From: Saccharibacillus sacchari DSM 19268 | Lineage (GTDB): Bacteria > Bacillota > Bacilli > Paenibacillales > Paenibacillaceae | Direction: 5' to 3' | Assembly (NCBI RefSeq): GCF_000585395.1 | Contig: NZ_KK073875.1 | Location: forward strand, 2,900,077-2,964,076 | Length of the DNA stretch: 64,000 nt | Made by a program: the position numbers and the translations under genes | In this document: one piece after another, positions 7,329-14,908 of the stretch | Numbering within the stretch: the stretch's first letter is position 1 | Layout: each line of letters opens with the position of its first letter | The notes under the pieces: generated by a model | The model's database searches: none | Told to the model about the DNA's origin: nothing | Seen by the model: the letters and a program-made list of their open reading frames with translations, nothing else

Positions 7329-8672
7329 ATGAACACCGATCCGCTTCATATCGTGATGCAGTACGCGGCGGCGCGCAGGCGCGCGGCCATTCGGGATCGC
7401 GCGCGTCTGGAGCGTTGGCAAGAATCGCGTATTTTGCGCCACGCGGAACGCGTGCGCGAAGCGTCTCCTTTTTACCGGGAGCTATGGCAAGGAATCGACA
7501 GTGCGGATTGGCGTCGTTTTCCGGAGATCGACAAACGCGCGATGATGGAGCATTTCGATACGTTGAATACGGCCGGCATACGGCGCGAAGACGCGATGAA
7601 CCTGGCGCTGCAAGCCGAACGCACGCGAGATTTTACGCCGGAGATCGGGGGATTGACCATCGGGATGTCGTCCGGAACGTCCGGCAATCGGGGGTTGTTC
7701 CTGGTCAGTCGTCAGGAGAGACTTGCCTGGACCGGCACGATTCTGGAGCGGGTACTGCCGGGATCGCTGCTGAATCGGCATAACATAGCCTTTTTCCTGC
7801 GAGCGGACAGCAATCTGTATGGTTCGGTGCGCAGCAAAAGAGTGGCGTTCGTATTTTACGACCTGCTGCATCCTTTACGGCAACATATCGCTGCGCTGAA
7901 TGCTCAACAACCGACGATACTCGCTGCGCCGCCGTCCATGCTGCGGCTGTTGGCGGGAGAACGCCGAGCGGGCAGATTGAAGATCGAACCCGCGCATCTG
8001 GTGTCGATGGCCGAGGTGCTGGACCCGCTGGATCGTCAGGTGATCGAGGAGACGTTCGGGCTCAAGATCCATCAGGTGTATCAGTGTACGGAAGGCTTTC
8101 TGGGGGCGTCGTGTAGTCACGGAACCCTTCATCTCAACGAAGACGTGGTGCATATTGAAAAAGACTACATCGACGCCGAACGCGGAGTGTTTATCCCGAT
8201 TGTCACGGACTTCGTGCGTTTCGCACAGCCTATTATCCGCTACCGGTTGGGGGATTTGCTTACCGAGCGGAAGACGTCTTGTCCATGCGGTTCGCCTTTT
8301 ACGGCGATTGAACGCATTGAAGGACGCAGCGACGATCTTTTTGTTCTGCCAGCCCGGACGGGCGGGGGCTTCGTCACGCTCTTTCCCGATTTTGTGTCGC
8401 GGGCGATCATCGCGGCTTCGGAACAGGTCGAAGCGTATCGCGCCGTACTGAACACGCCGCAGAGTTTGAGCGTGGAATTGGACGTGCGCGGGGACGCTGA
8501 CCGGGCGGAAGCAGAACGCCATGTGCGACAGGCTTTGGCGGACTTATGCAGCCGGATCGGCGCGCAACTGCCGGAAATTGCGTTCGAACCCTACACGTTC
8601 GTTCCCGGCGCGATCAAGCTGAGGCGGGTGCAGAGGAGGTTTGCGGTGAATGAACGAATGGAGCCTGTATGA
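7329..8672 (+). CDS. Adenylate-forming enzyme, F390-synthetase/phenylacetate-CoA-ligase-like
   Basis: A 447-residue member of the ANL (acyl-AMP-forming) superfamily. The phosphate-binding loop SSGTSGNRG is at residues 114-122, the YQCTEGF motif is near 255, and YRLGD, which contacts the ribose, is near 305. A CPCG cysteine pair follows. It should activate a carboxylate as an acyl-adenylate for transfer to CoA, an amine or an intramolecular hydroxyl. OleC, the beta-lactone synthetase, belongs to the same superfamily. The closest recognised group is the one annotated as F390-synthetase-related putative adenylate-forming enzymes. AAAGGAGGA precedes the ATG, and the 3' end overlaps the next gene by 23 nt. 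Confidence 0.82.
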   Translation: MNTDPLHIVMQYAAARRRAAIRDRARLERWQESRILRHAERVREASPFYRELWQGIDSADWRRFPEIDKRAMMEHFDTLNTAGIRREDAMNLALQAERTRDFTPEIGGLTIGMSSGTSGNRGLFLVSRQERLAWTGTILERVLPGSLLNRHNIAFFLRADSNLYGSVRSKRVAFVFYDLLHPLRQHIAALNAQQPTILAAPPSMLRLLAGERRAGRLKIEPAHLVSMAEVLDPLDRQVIEETFGLKIHQVYQCTEGFLGASCSHGTLHLNEDVVHIEKDYIDAERGVFIPIVTDFVRFAQPIIRYRLGDLLTERKTSCPCGSPFTAIERIEGRSDDLFVLPARTGGGFVTLFPDFVSRAIIAASEQVEAYRAVLNTPQSLSVELDVRGDADRAEAERHVRQALADLCSRIGAQLPEIAFEPYTFVPGAIKLRRVQRRFAVNERMEPV

Positions 8673-9891
8673 AGGCAAATCGTTGCAACGATGGCTTTTT
8701 GAAAAAACGTCGGCGATCGAGGCTGCGACGCATGATCCCGATTCGTCCGGCAGGGTGACCGTTCCCGGATCGGGCATCGCTTCCGCCTCGGCGTCGGATG
8801 ATATCTCCACGCTGCGCTGGCTCTCCGCCATGCAAACGGAAGGCGTATCCGCGTTGATTGCCAACGTCGGTACGCATTTGCGCGCCGTCCATCACGAATC
8901 GTTAGGCGTTACGCTGCCGATCAGCGTGGGCGACCGGGAGTACGGCGCTTCGTACGTTTTTTCGCCGTATACGCATTACGTCAGTTACGCCCGGGAGGAG
9001 CTGTCGATGCTGCAATCGCGTGCTGCCCGAGCTGCATTGAGCGCATTGCTTACGCCTGTCGGCTGGCTGTTCAAAGTCTCGCGCTTCAACAAAGCCGTAC
9101 AGGTGAACAATCGTCTGCTGTCGACCAACTTGTATCCGCCTATGGGAGCGGCTGAGATCACTTCGCTGGTGGAACTGCTGCTGCGCGGGTACCCGGACCG
9201 TACGCTTATTTTCCGCTCGCTCAATGCACGCACTACGCCTGTTTATCTGAAGACGTTGCAAGAGCTGGGTTTCCGCCTCGTTCCGAGCCGTCAGGTGTAT
9301 CTATACGATTCCCCGGATCAAATTCCGTCGAAAGCACGCTGGCTGCAAAAGCGCGATTATGCTCTGTTGGACAAGCACGGGTATGACATCTGCGGCCCGG
9401 AGGAGCTGTCGGGTACCGATTCATCGCGTCTGTCCGAGCTGTATCGGTTGCTGTACATCGACAAGTATTCGGCGCATAATCCGGTGTTCACGCCGTTGTT
9501 TTTCGAGCAGGCGCTGCAAAAGGGGCTGCTCAAGCTATATGCGCTGCGCGCTCGCGACACCGGCAGGCTGGACGCGGTGCTGGGCTATTATATGCAGGAC
9601 GGGATCATGACGACGCCGGTGTTCGGCTACGATACGACGGTGCCGCGGGAAGTCGGCTTGTATCGGATGTTGTCGGCCGTGCTGCTGCGGCAAGCGGCCG
9701 AGGAAGGCTGCCTGCTGCACGAAAGCGCCGGCGCTGCCCAGTTCAAGCGCAACCGCGGGGCGACGGCCGAGATCGAATACAGCGCGGTCTATGATCGGCA
9801 TCTTCCGCTTTACCGCCGTATGGGCTGGGCAATGTTATCCCCGCTGCTGAACCGGGTCGGCGTGCCGATTATGCAAAAGTACAAGTTTTAA
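8650..9891 (+). CDS. GNAT/FemAB-like acyltransferase, last gene of the operon
   Basis: A 413-residue protein starting inside the end of the ligase gene, with GAGGAGG just upstream. The C-terminal half (about 250-400) has the pattern of a GNAT-type acyl-CoA or aminoacyl transferase, including REVGLYRMLSAVLL and a terminal LYRRMGW segment. The N-terminal half is not recognised. Within the operon it may transfer the activated acyl group made by the preceding ligase, or decorate the product. No signal peptide or transmembrane helix is seen, so it should be cytoplasmic. Function beyond acyltransferase is unknown. Confidence 0.7.
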   Translation: MNEWSLYEGKSLQRWLFEKTSAIEAATHDPDSSGRVTVPGSGIASASASDDISTLRWLSAMQTEGVSALIANVGTHLRAVHHESLGVTLPISVGDREYGASYVFSPYTHYVSYAREELSMLQSRAARAALSALLTPVGWLFKVSRFNKAVQVNNRLLSTNLYPPMGAAEITSLVELLLRGYPDRTLIFRSLNARTTPVYLKTLQELGFRLVPSRQVYLYDSPDQIPSKARWLQKRDYALLDKHGYDICGPEELSGTDSSRLSELYRLLYIDKYSAHNPVFTPLFFEQALQKGLLKLYALRARDTGRLDAVLGYYMQDGIMTTPVFGYDTTVPREVGLYRMLSAVLLRQAAEEGCLLHESAGAAQFKRNRGATAEIEYSAVYDRHLPLYRRMGWAMLSPLLNRVGVPIMQKYKF

Positions 9892-9931
9892 GCGGAGTTT
9901 CTATCGGATTTTAATCAACAAAGCGACTTAC

Positions 9932-10035
9932 TACTTTGTCCCACTTCAAAACAGTAGGTTTACGTTTGGCTGAAACTCACACGGTTTAAGTGAGTTTCAG
10001 ATGAGCGTAACCTTACATTCATTTAGGACAGAGTA
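9932..10035 (+). repeat. Structured element A (copy 1 of a two-copy family)
   Basis: A 104-nt element closed by TACTTTGTCC (9932-9941) pairing with GGACAGAGTA (10026-10035). Inside, GGTTTACG pairs with CGTAACC, and a perfect 11-bp stem CTGAAACTCAC/GTGAGTTTCAG (9970-9980 with 9990-10000) holds a 9-nt loop. Element B at 35404-35501 shares TTACGTTT, CTGAAAC, CACACG and GAGCGTAACCTT in the same order, and its closing stem differs but still pairs. It lies between the biosynthetic operon and potA. Confidence 0.7.
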
Positions 10036-10074
10036 CTCCGTATACATAGAAATGTAGCGTCTATCTGTTTTTTT
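10029..10074 (+). terminator. Probable terminator or attenuator upstream of potA
   Basis: ACAG (10029-) pairs with CTGT, and ATAGA pairs with TCTAT, followed by seven T. The 5' strand of this stem is also the 3' strand of the closing stem of element A, so the two folds exclude each other. It may end the biosynthetic operon or control read-through into potABCD. Confidence 0.5.
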
Positions 10075-10122
10075 CTATAGAATAGCGGTTAGAAACAGGT
10101 TAACCATCAACAACCATAACGA

Positions 10123-10156
10123 GAGACGCGCCGGAGCCGATCGGGGTCCGGGTCTC
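10123..10156 (+). promoter_or_regulatory. Hairpin just upstream of the potA ribosome binding site
   Basis: GAGAC...CCGGA (10123-) pairs with TCCGG-GTCTC (ending 10156). It sits 9 nt before the AAAGGAGG of potA, with no T-run. It may protect the mRNA or tune translation. Confidence 0.4.
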
Positions 10157-10181
10157 TTGTTGCCAAAGGAGGAGTTTCGCC

Positions 10182-11306
10182 ATCGCAGAGCCACATATTA
10201 TTCGTTTCGAATCCATTATGAAGCGATACGACGACGGATTGACCGTATTGAAAAATATCGATTTCGAAATCGAGCGGGGCAAATTTTATACGCTGCTCGG
10301 TCCTTCGGGCTGCGGCAAAACGACCATCTTGCGCATGATCGCAGGATTCATGGAACCGACGGCGGGCTCGATCTACTTGGACGGCAAAGTGATCAATAAA
10401 GTGCCGCCGGAGAAAAGACAGGTGAACACCGTTTTCCAGGATTACGCGTTGTTCCCTCATTTGAACGTATTCGAGAACGTCGCTTTCGGGCTGCGGATCA
10501 AAAAGCTGAAAAAAGACGTGATCGCCTCCAAAGTGACCGAAGCGCTCAAAATGGTCAATCTGGACGGCTACGAAAACCGCGGCATCACCGAGATGTCCGG
10601 CGGTCAGCGGCAGCGCGTCGCTATCGCACGGGCGATCGTGAACGAGCCGGAAGTGCTGCTGCTCGACGAACCGCTGTCCGCGCTCGACCTGAAGCTGCGT
10701 ACCGAAATGCAGTACGTGCTGCGCGAGCTGCAACAGCGTCTGGGCATCACGTTCATTTTCGTCACGCACGACCAGGAAGAAGCTTTGGCGATGTCGGATT
10801 ATATTTTTGTCATGAACGAAGGCCGGATCGAGCAAAGCGGCACGCCGAACGATATTTACGACGAGCCGATCAACCGCTTCGTGGCGGACTTTATCGGAGA
10901 ATCCAATATCGTGCCGGGCGTGATGATCGAGGATTATCTGGTCGAGTTCAACGGGAAACGATTTGAATGCGTCGATGCCGGACTGCGCGCAAGCGAGCCG
11001 ATCGAGATCGTCATTCGTCCGGAGGACCTGGAGATTACGACGCAGGAAGCCGGCAAGCTGAAGGTGCGCGTCGATACGCAACTGTTCCGCGGCGTGCATT
11101 ACGAAATTAGCTGCTATGACGAATCCGGCCAGGAATGGTTGGTGCATTCGACCAAGCGGGCCGACGTCGGCGCGCAGATCGGACTGACGTTCGACCCGGA
11201 AGCGATCCACGTCATGCGCTTCGGGGAAACGGAAGAAGAGTTCGACCGTCGTCTGGAAGCGTACGAGGAGGACGAAGAAGTCGAGGTTGGCAGTCATGAA
11301 CGGTAA
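10182..11306 (+). CDS. potA: Spermidine/putrescine ABC importer, ATP-binding protein
   Basis: ATPase that drives polyamine import through PotBC. Walker [10 protein letters not shown] (residues 40-48), signature MSGGQ (138-142), Walker B LLLDEP (159-164) and the C-terminal TOBE region are present; 374 residues is normal. The first ATG is at 10218, but it has no ribosome binding site and would cut off the first beta strand ([14 protein letters not shown]), which PotA proteins have. AAAGGAGG (10165-10172) stands 9 nt before an in-frame ATC at 10182, and no ATG, GTG or TTG lies between. I place the start at that ATC; a sequencing error is the alternative. The gene overlaps potB by 11 nt. Confidence 0.9.
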   Translation: MAEPHIIRFESIMKRYDDGLTVLKNIDFEIERGKFYTLLGPSGCGKTTILRMIAGFMEPTAGSIYLDGKVINKVPPEKRQVNTVFQDYALFPHLNVFENVAFGLRIKKLKKDVIASKVTEALKMVNLDGYENRGITEMSGGQRQRVAIARAIVNEPEVLLLDEPLSALDLKLRTEMQYVLRELQQRLGITFIFVTHDQEEALAMSDYIFVMNEGRIEQSGTPNDIYDEPINRFVADFIGESNIVPGVMIEDYLVEFNGKRFECVDAGLRASEPIEIVIRPEDLEITTQEAGKLKVRVDTQLFRGVHYEISCYDESGQEWLVHSTKRADVGAQIGLTFDPEAIHVMRFGETEEEFDRRLEAYEEDEEVEVGSHER

Positions 11307-12114
11307 GAGCAGCGTAAACGCGCGTTCGCTCGCCTACATTCCGTATTACTTGTGGGTGGTGCTGTTCGTCATCGCGCCTGTCGTGCTGGTCGTTTACTAT
11401 TCGCTTTTCGACGTGGAAGGCAATTTTACGTTCGCCAATTACGCCGACTTTTTCACCCCGGTGTATTTGAAAATGACGCTGAGTTCGTTCTGGTACGCGT
11501 TTCTGATCACGCTGTTTTCGCTGCTGATCGCGTATCCGGCGGCTTACTTGCTCACGCGAACCAAGCATAAACAATTGTGGCTGCTGCTGATTATTTTGCC
11601 CACGTGGATGAATCTGCTGCTGAAAACGTACGCGTTCATCGGTATCTTCGGCACGTACGGTCCGATCAACTCGTTGCTCGGAGCGATCGGCTTCGGCGAG
11701 CAGCAGCTGCTGTTCACCAGCGGAAGTTTCGTGTTCGTATCGATCTACATCTTCGTGCCGTTCATGATCATGCCGATCTACAACGCGCTTGAAGAATTGA
11801 ATGTATCGTTGACCGACGCCGCACGCGATCTGGGCGCATCAAGCTGGATTACGTTCCGTCGGGTCATTTTCCCATTAACGCTGTCGGGCGTGAAGTCGGG
11901 CTGCATCTCGGTGTTTATTCCGGCGCTGTCGCTGTTCATGATTACGCGCCTGATCGCGGGCAACAAGGTCATCACGCTCGGCACCGCGATTGAGCAGCAC
12001 TTCCTGGTGACGCAGGACTGGGGCATGGGCTCGACCGTCGCCGTGTTCCTGATCGTGGCGATGGCCGTGATCATGTTCGTAACCGGCGGAAGCAAGAAGG
12101 GGGTGCGGAGATGA
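11296..12114 (+). CDS. potB: Spermidine/putrescine ABC importer permease
   Basis: A 272-residue inner-membrane permease with six predicted helices and the EAA loop ([20 protein letters not shown], about 178-197) that contacts PotA. The ATG at 11296 has GAGG at 9 nt; the in-frame TTG at 11287 is less well placed. The end overlaps potC by an ATGA. It pairs with PotC to form the translocation path. The order potABCD is the usual one. Confidence 0.93.
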   Translation: MNGKSSVNARSLAYIPYYLWVVLFVIAPVVLVVYYSLFDVEGNFTFANYADFFTPVYLKMTLSSFWYAFLITLFSLLIAYPAAYLLTRTKHKQLWLLLIILPTWMNLLLKTYAFIGIFGTYGPINSLLGAIGFGEQQLLFTSGSFVFVSIYIFVPFMIMPIYNALEELNVSLTDAARDLGASSWITFRRVIFPLTLSGVKSGCISVFIPALSLFMITRLIAGNKVITLGTAIEQHFLVTQDWGMGSTVAVFLIVAMAVIMFVTGGSKKGVRR

Positions 12115-12932
12115 GAAAGAAGAACGGAATCTCCAATCTGTACCTGGTACTCGTGTTTGCCGTGCTGTACGCGCCGATTCTGTATCTGATGTACTATTCG
12201 TTCAACAGCGGCGGCACCATGCATGATTTTGAAGGCTTTACGTTTGATTGGTATAAAGAGGTCTTTGCGGATACGCGTCTGATTATCATCGTGATCAACA
12301 CGCTGATTATCGCGCTGTTGTCGTCGACGATCGCCACGATCATCGCGATATTCGGGTCGCTGGCGATCGAGAACATCCGGCGTGCCCGTTTCAAAAATAC
12401 GCTGTTGTCGCTCAACAATGTGTTGATCGTCAGCCCGGACGTCATTATCGGCGCTTCGTTCCTGATCCTGTTCACGATGGTCGGCGTAAAGCTGGGCTTC
12501 GCCTCCGTCCTGATCTCGCACGTGGCGTTCAGTATCCCGATTGCGGTGCTAATGATCTTGCCGAGACTTCAGGAAATGAGTCCGACGCTGATCGACGCGG
12601 CCCGGGATCTCGGAGCCAGCAAAAGGGATGTGCTGACGAAGGTCATCCTGCCGTTTATACGCCCGGGTATCTTCAGCGGATTCTTCATGGCGTTGACGTA
12701 TTCGCTGGATGATTTCGCGGTGACGTTCTTCGTGACCGGCAGCGGCTATTCCACGCTGGCGGTCGAAATCTACTCGCGGGCGCGGCAGGGCGTATCGCTG
12801 TCGATCAATGCGTTGTCCACGCTGATCTTCTTGTTCACCTTGTTCCTCGTCGTGGCTTATTACATCTCGACGCGGCGCAGTGAAAAGCGCAAAGTGGCCG
12901 AAGCCGCTTCGCGAGTGGGGGTGCCGGAATGA
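12111..12932 (+). CDS. potC: Spermidine/putrescine ABC importer permease
   Basis: A 273-residue second permease of the polyamine importer. It has an N-terminal transmembrane helix with the LYLMYYSFNSG segment typical of PotC, and an EAA loop ([20 protein letters not shown], about 163-182). It starts within the potB stop (ATGA) and ends in an ATGA overlap with potD, so the four pot genes are translationally coupled. Confidence 0.93.
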   Translation: MRKKNGISNLYLVLVFAVLYAPILYLMYYSFNSGGTMHDFEGFTFDWYKEVFADTRLIIIVINTLIIALLSSTIATIIAIFGSLAIENIRRARFKNTLLSLNNVLIVSPDVIIGASFLILFTMVGVKLGFASVLISHVAFSIPIAVLMILPRLQEMSPTLIDAARDLGASKRDVLTKVILPFIRPGIFSGFFMALTYSLDDFAVTFFVTGSGYSTLAVEIYSRARQGVSLSINALSTLIFLFTLFLVVAYYISTRRSEKRKVAEAASRVGVPE

Positions 12933-13999
12933 AGTCGATGACGCGTACGTTGATCCTGATTCTGGTCGTCGCTTTTGCGCTGATTCTTGTCGCGAACCGC
13001 TTGAACTCCAGCCAGGGCTACAGCAGCGGCAACACGTTGACGATCTACAACTGGGGCGATTATATCGACCCGGAATTGCTTGACCGTTTCCAAGAAGAGA
13101 CAGGGATTACGGTGATTTATCAGACCTTCGATTCGAACGAAGCGATGCTGACCAAGATCGAGCAGGGCGGCACGACGTTCGATATCGCGGTTCCGTCCGA
13201 TTACGCGATCGAGAAGATGCGGGAAGAAAAGCTGCTGATTCCGCTCGATCACGACAAGATTCCGAATATGAAGCATATCGATCCGAAGTTCTTGGATTTG
13301 TCGTTCGATCCGGGCAACGAGTATTCGATGCCGTACTTCTGGGGCACGCTCGGGGTGGTCTACAACCCGAACCTGACGGATTTGACGTTCGAGAGCTGGG
13401 AAGACCTGTGGGACCCTTCGCTTCGCAACGATATTTTGCTGACGGACGGCGCGCGCGAAGTGATCGGGACCGGGCTTGTTAGCCAAGGCTATTCGCTCAA
13501 CGATACGAACGAAGAGCATTTGCAGCAGGCGCTGGATCATCTGATGCAGCTGTCGCCGAACGTCAAAGCGATCGTGGGCGACGAAATCAAACTGCTGCTC
13601 GCGAACGGCGAAGCGGCGGCGGGACTCGTCTTCTCGGGCGATGCTTCGGAGATCATGAGCGAGAACGAGGAACTGGATTACGTGGTTCCGGAAGAAGGCT
13701 CAAACCTGTATTTCGATAACATGGTCGTGCCGAAAACGGCGCAAAACGTGGACGGGGCGATGCAGTTTATCAACTTTATGCTCGATCCGGAAGTGAACGC
13801 GCAGAATACGGAGTATGTCGGCTATTCGACGCCTAACGACGCCGCGCTCGCATTGCTGCCGGAAGATATTTCGGGCGACGAGCGATTCTACCCGCCGGAC
13901 GAGCTGACCGAGCGGTTGGAAGTATACGAGAACCTGGGGAAAAAGATGCTGGTTCGTTACAATGAATTGTTCCTGCAATTCAAGATGAACGGGTCGTAA
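12929..13999 (+). CDS. potD: Spermidine/putrescine-binding protein
   Basis: A 356-residue extracytoplasmic solute-binding protein of the PotD type (motifs TIYNWGDYIDPE and FDIAVPSDYAIEKM). It captures polyamines and hands them to PotBC. The N-terminus has a hydrophobic segment (about 7-22), but no cysteine follows it, and I see none in the N-terminal region. It therefore lacks the lipobox usual for Gram-positive binding proteins and may be held by an uncleaved N-terminal anchor or released. The start overlaps the potC stop. A terminator follows at 14051. Confidence 0.92.
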   Translation: MKSMTRTLILILVVAFALILVANRLNSSQGYSSGNTLTIYNWGDYIDPELLDRFQEETGITVIYQTFDSNEAMLTKIEQGGTTFDIAVPSDYAIEKMREEKLLIPLDHDKIPNMKHIDPKFLDLSFDPGNEYSMPYFWGTLGVVYNPNLTDLTFESWEDLWDPSLRNDILLTDGAREVIGTGLVSQGYSLNDTNEEHLQQALDHLMQLSPNVKAIVGDEIKLLLANGEAAAGLVFSGDASEIMSENEELDYVVPEEGSNLYFDNMVVPKTAQNVDGAMQFINFMLDPEVNAQNTEYVGYSTPNDAALALLPEDISGDERFYPPDELTERLEVYENLGKKMLVRYNELFLQFKMNGS

Positions 14000-14050
14000 A
14001 CTGCGAGAGAAATTGCCAGCGTATGCTGGATGGGACATTCTCGACACATT

Positions 14051-14086
14051 GGCCGTTTCCGGTTTCGGAAACGGTCTTTTTGTTTT
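14051..14086 (+). terminator. Terminator of potABCD
   Basis: GCCGTTTCC and GGAAACGGT form the stem around a short loop, followed by five T and a T-rich tail. The convergent lipoprotein gene ends at 14114. Confidence 0.85.
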
Positions 14087-14113
14087 GACGAAAGGTTTGT
14101 TTGCGAACGCGGC

Positions 14114-14695
14114 CTAATCGATGTTCACGATCTCCCACTCGTTTGTTTCGTTTTGCATGAAAAAGTAAGTGATGCCTTGATTGACGATGCTGTCATCGGC
14201 TTGCTTGCGCGCGAAAAGAACGCCGATTCTGATTTGCCCGAGATCCTCGTGCTGTTCGACCAGATCCAAATCGTAAAACATGAACTGTTTGTCGCCGGCG
14301 CTGAAAAAGTAGCTTAATCCTCTGTTTTGGGCGGGATCGTCCTGCAGAATTTCTTTGAACCTTTCACGGTCCCGGTCTGCGATGGCTTTAAGGTTGGTTT
14401 TCATCTTGGAGATGATCTCTTCGTTCAAAAAGCTTTCTTCGCGCGCATCGAAATCAATAAAAACGCCGGGTTCGAAATCGGACTCGCCGATCTCCTCCGT
14501 ATTTTCGTTTGCCGTCGAATCCGCGTCTGCTTCCGCCTGCGCAGGGTCGGCCAGCGCGCTTACCGGACTTTCCGCGGCGGGAGGATCTTTCCGATCGTCT
14601 GCTGATTGAAGCGAAGAATCCGAATGTCCGCATGCTGACAGAAGCAAAGTGCCGACCAAGCTTAAAATCAGCGTTTTGCGTGAGAAAGTATTCAT
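14114..14695 (-). CDS. Putative lipoprotein, function unknown
   Basis: A 193-residue secreted lipoprotein. The signal peptide ends in the lipobox LLSAC with C22 as the lipidated residue. A low-complexity, acidic linker (about 25-75, rich in Ala, Asp and Glu) precedes a mixed alpha/beta C-terminal domain ending in WEIVNID. AAGGAGG lies about 9 nt before the ATG. It is convergent with potD and monocistronic. I do not recognise the domain, so only membrane-anchored location is supported. Confidence 0.8.
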   Translation of the reverse strand: MNTFSRKTLILSLVGTLLLSACGHSDSSLQSADDRKDPPAAESPVSALADPAQAEADADSTANENTEEIGESDFEPGVFIDFDAREESFLNEEIISKMKTNLKAIADRDRERFKEILQDDPAQNRGLSYFFSAGDKQFMFYDLDLVEQHEDLGQIRIGVLFARKQADDSIVNQGITYFFMQNETNEWEIVNID

Positions 14696-14799
14696 GAATT
14701 CAAAGCCTCCTTGATGTTTTTAGCTCATACTCTATAAGAAGCTTCGAATAAGGAAAAAGTTGCATCCGAATTCCGTTCTGGAAAAAAACGGTCTCATTC

Positions 14800-14828
14800 T
14801 GGATATAAACGCGCGACCTGCTTATAAT
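14800..14828 (+). promoter_or_regulatory. Probable promoter of the OatA-like gene
   Basis: TGGATA (14800-14805), a 17-bp spacer and a perfect TATAAT (14823-14828). The leader downstream contains a tRNA-like T-arm. Confidence 0.45.
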
Positions 14829-14847
14829 AGGGGTTAGCATATTCACA

Positions 14848-14876
14848 GTCGTAGGTTCGAACCCGACAAGGTCCTA
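14848..14876 (+). pseudogene. Possible 3' fragment of a tRNA gene
   Basis: GTAGG, TTCGAAC and CCGAC have the layout of a T-arm (one stem mismatch), followed by AAGGTCC where the 3' acceptor strand would be. No 5' acceptor strand, D-arm or anticodon arm precedes it. This could be the remnant left when an integrative element used a tRNA site, or chance. It sits in the OatA-like leader. Confidence 0.3.
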
Positions 14877-14908
14877 CATAAATCCGAATCACCGAAAGGG
14901 CAGAGGCC

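Noticed and set aside
10107..11297. A 396-codon minus-strand frame over potA
   Set aside because: It has no family features and mirrors the codon bias of potA; the plus strand carries all ABC motifs.
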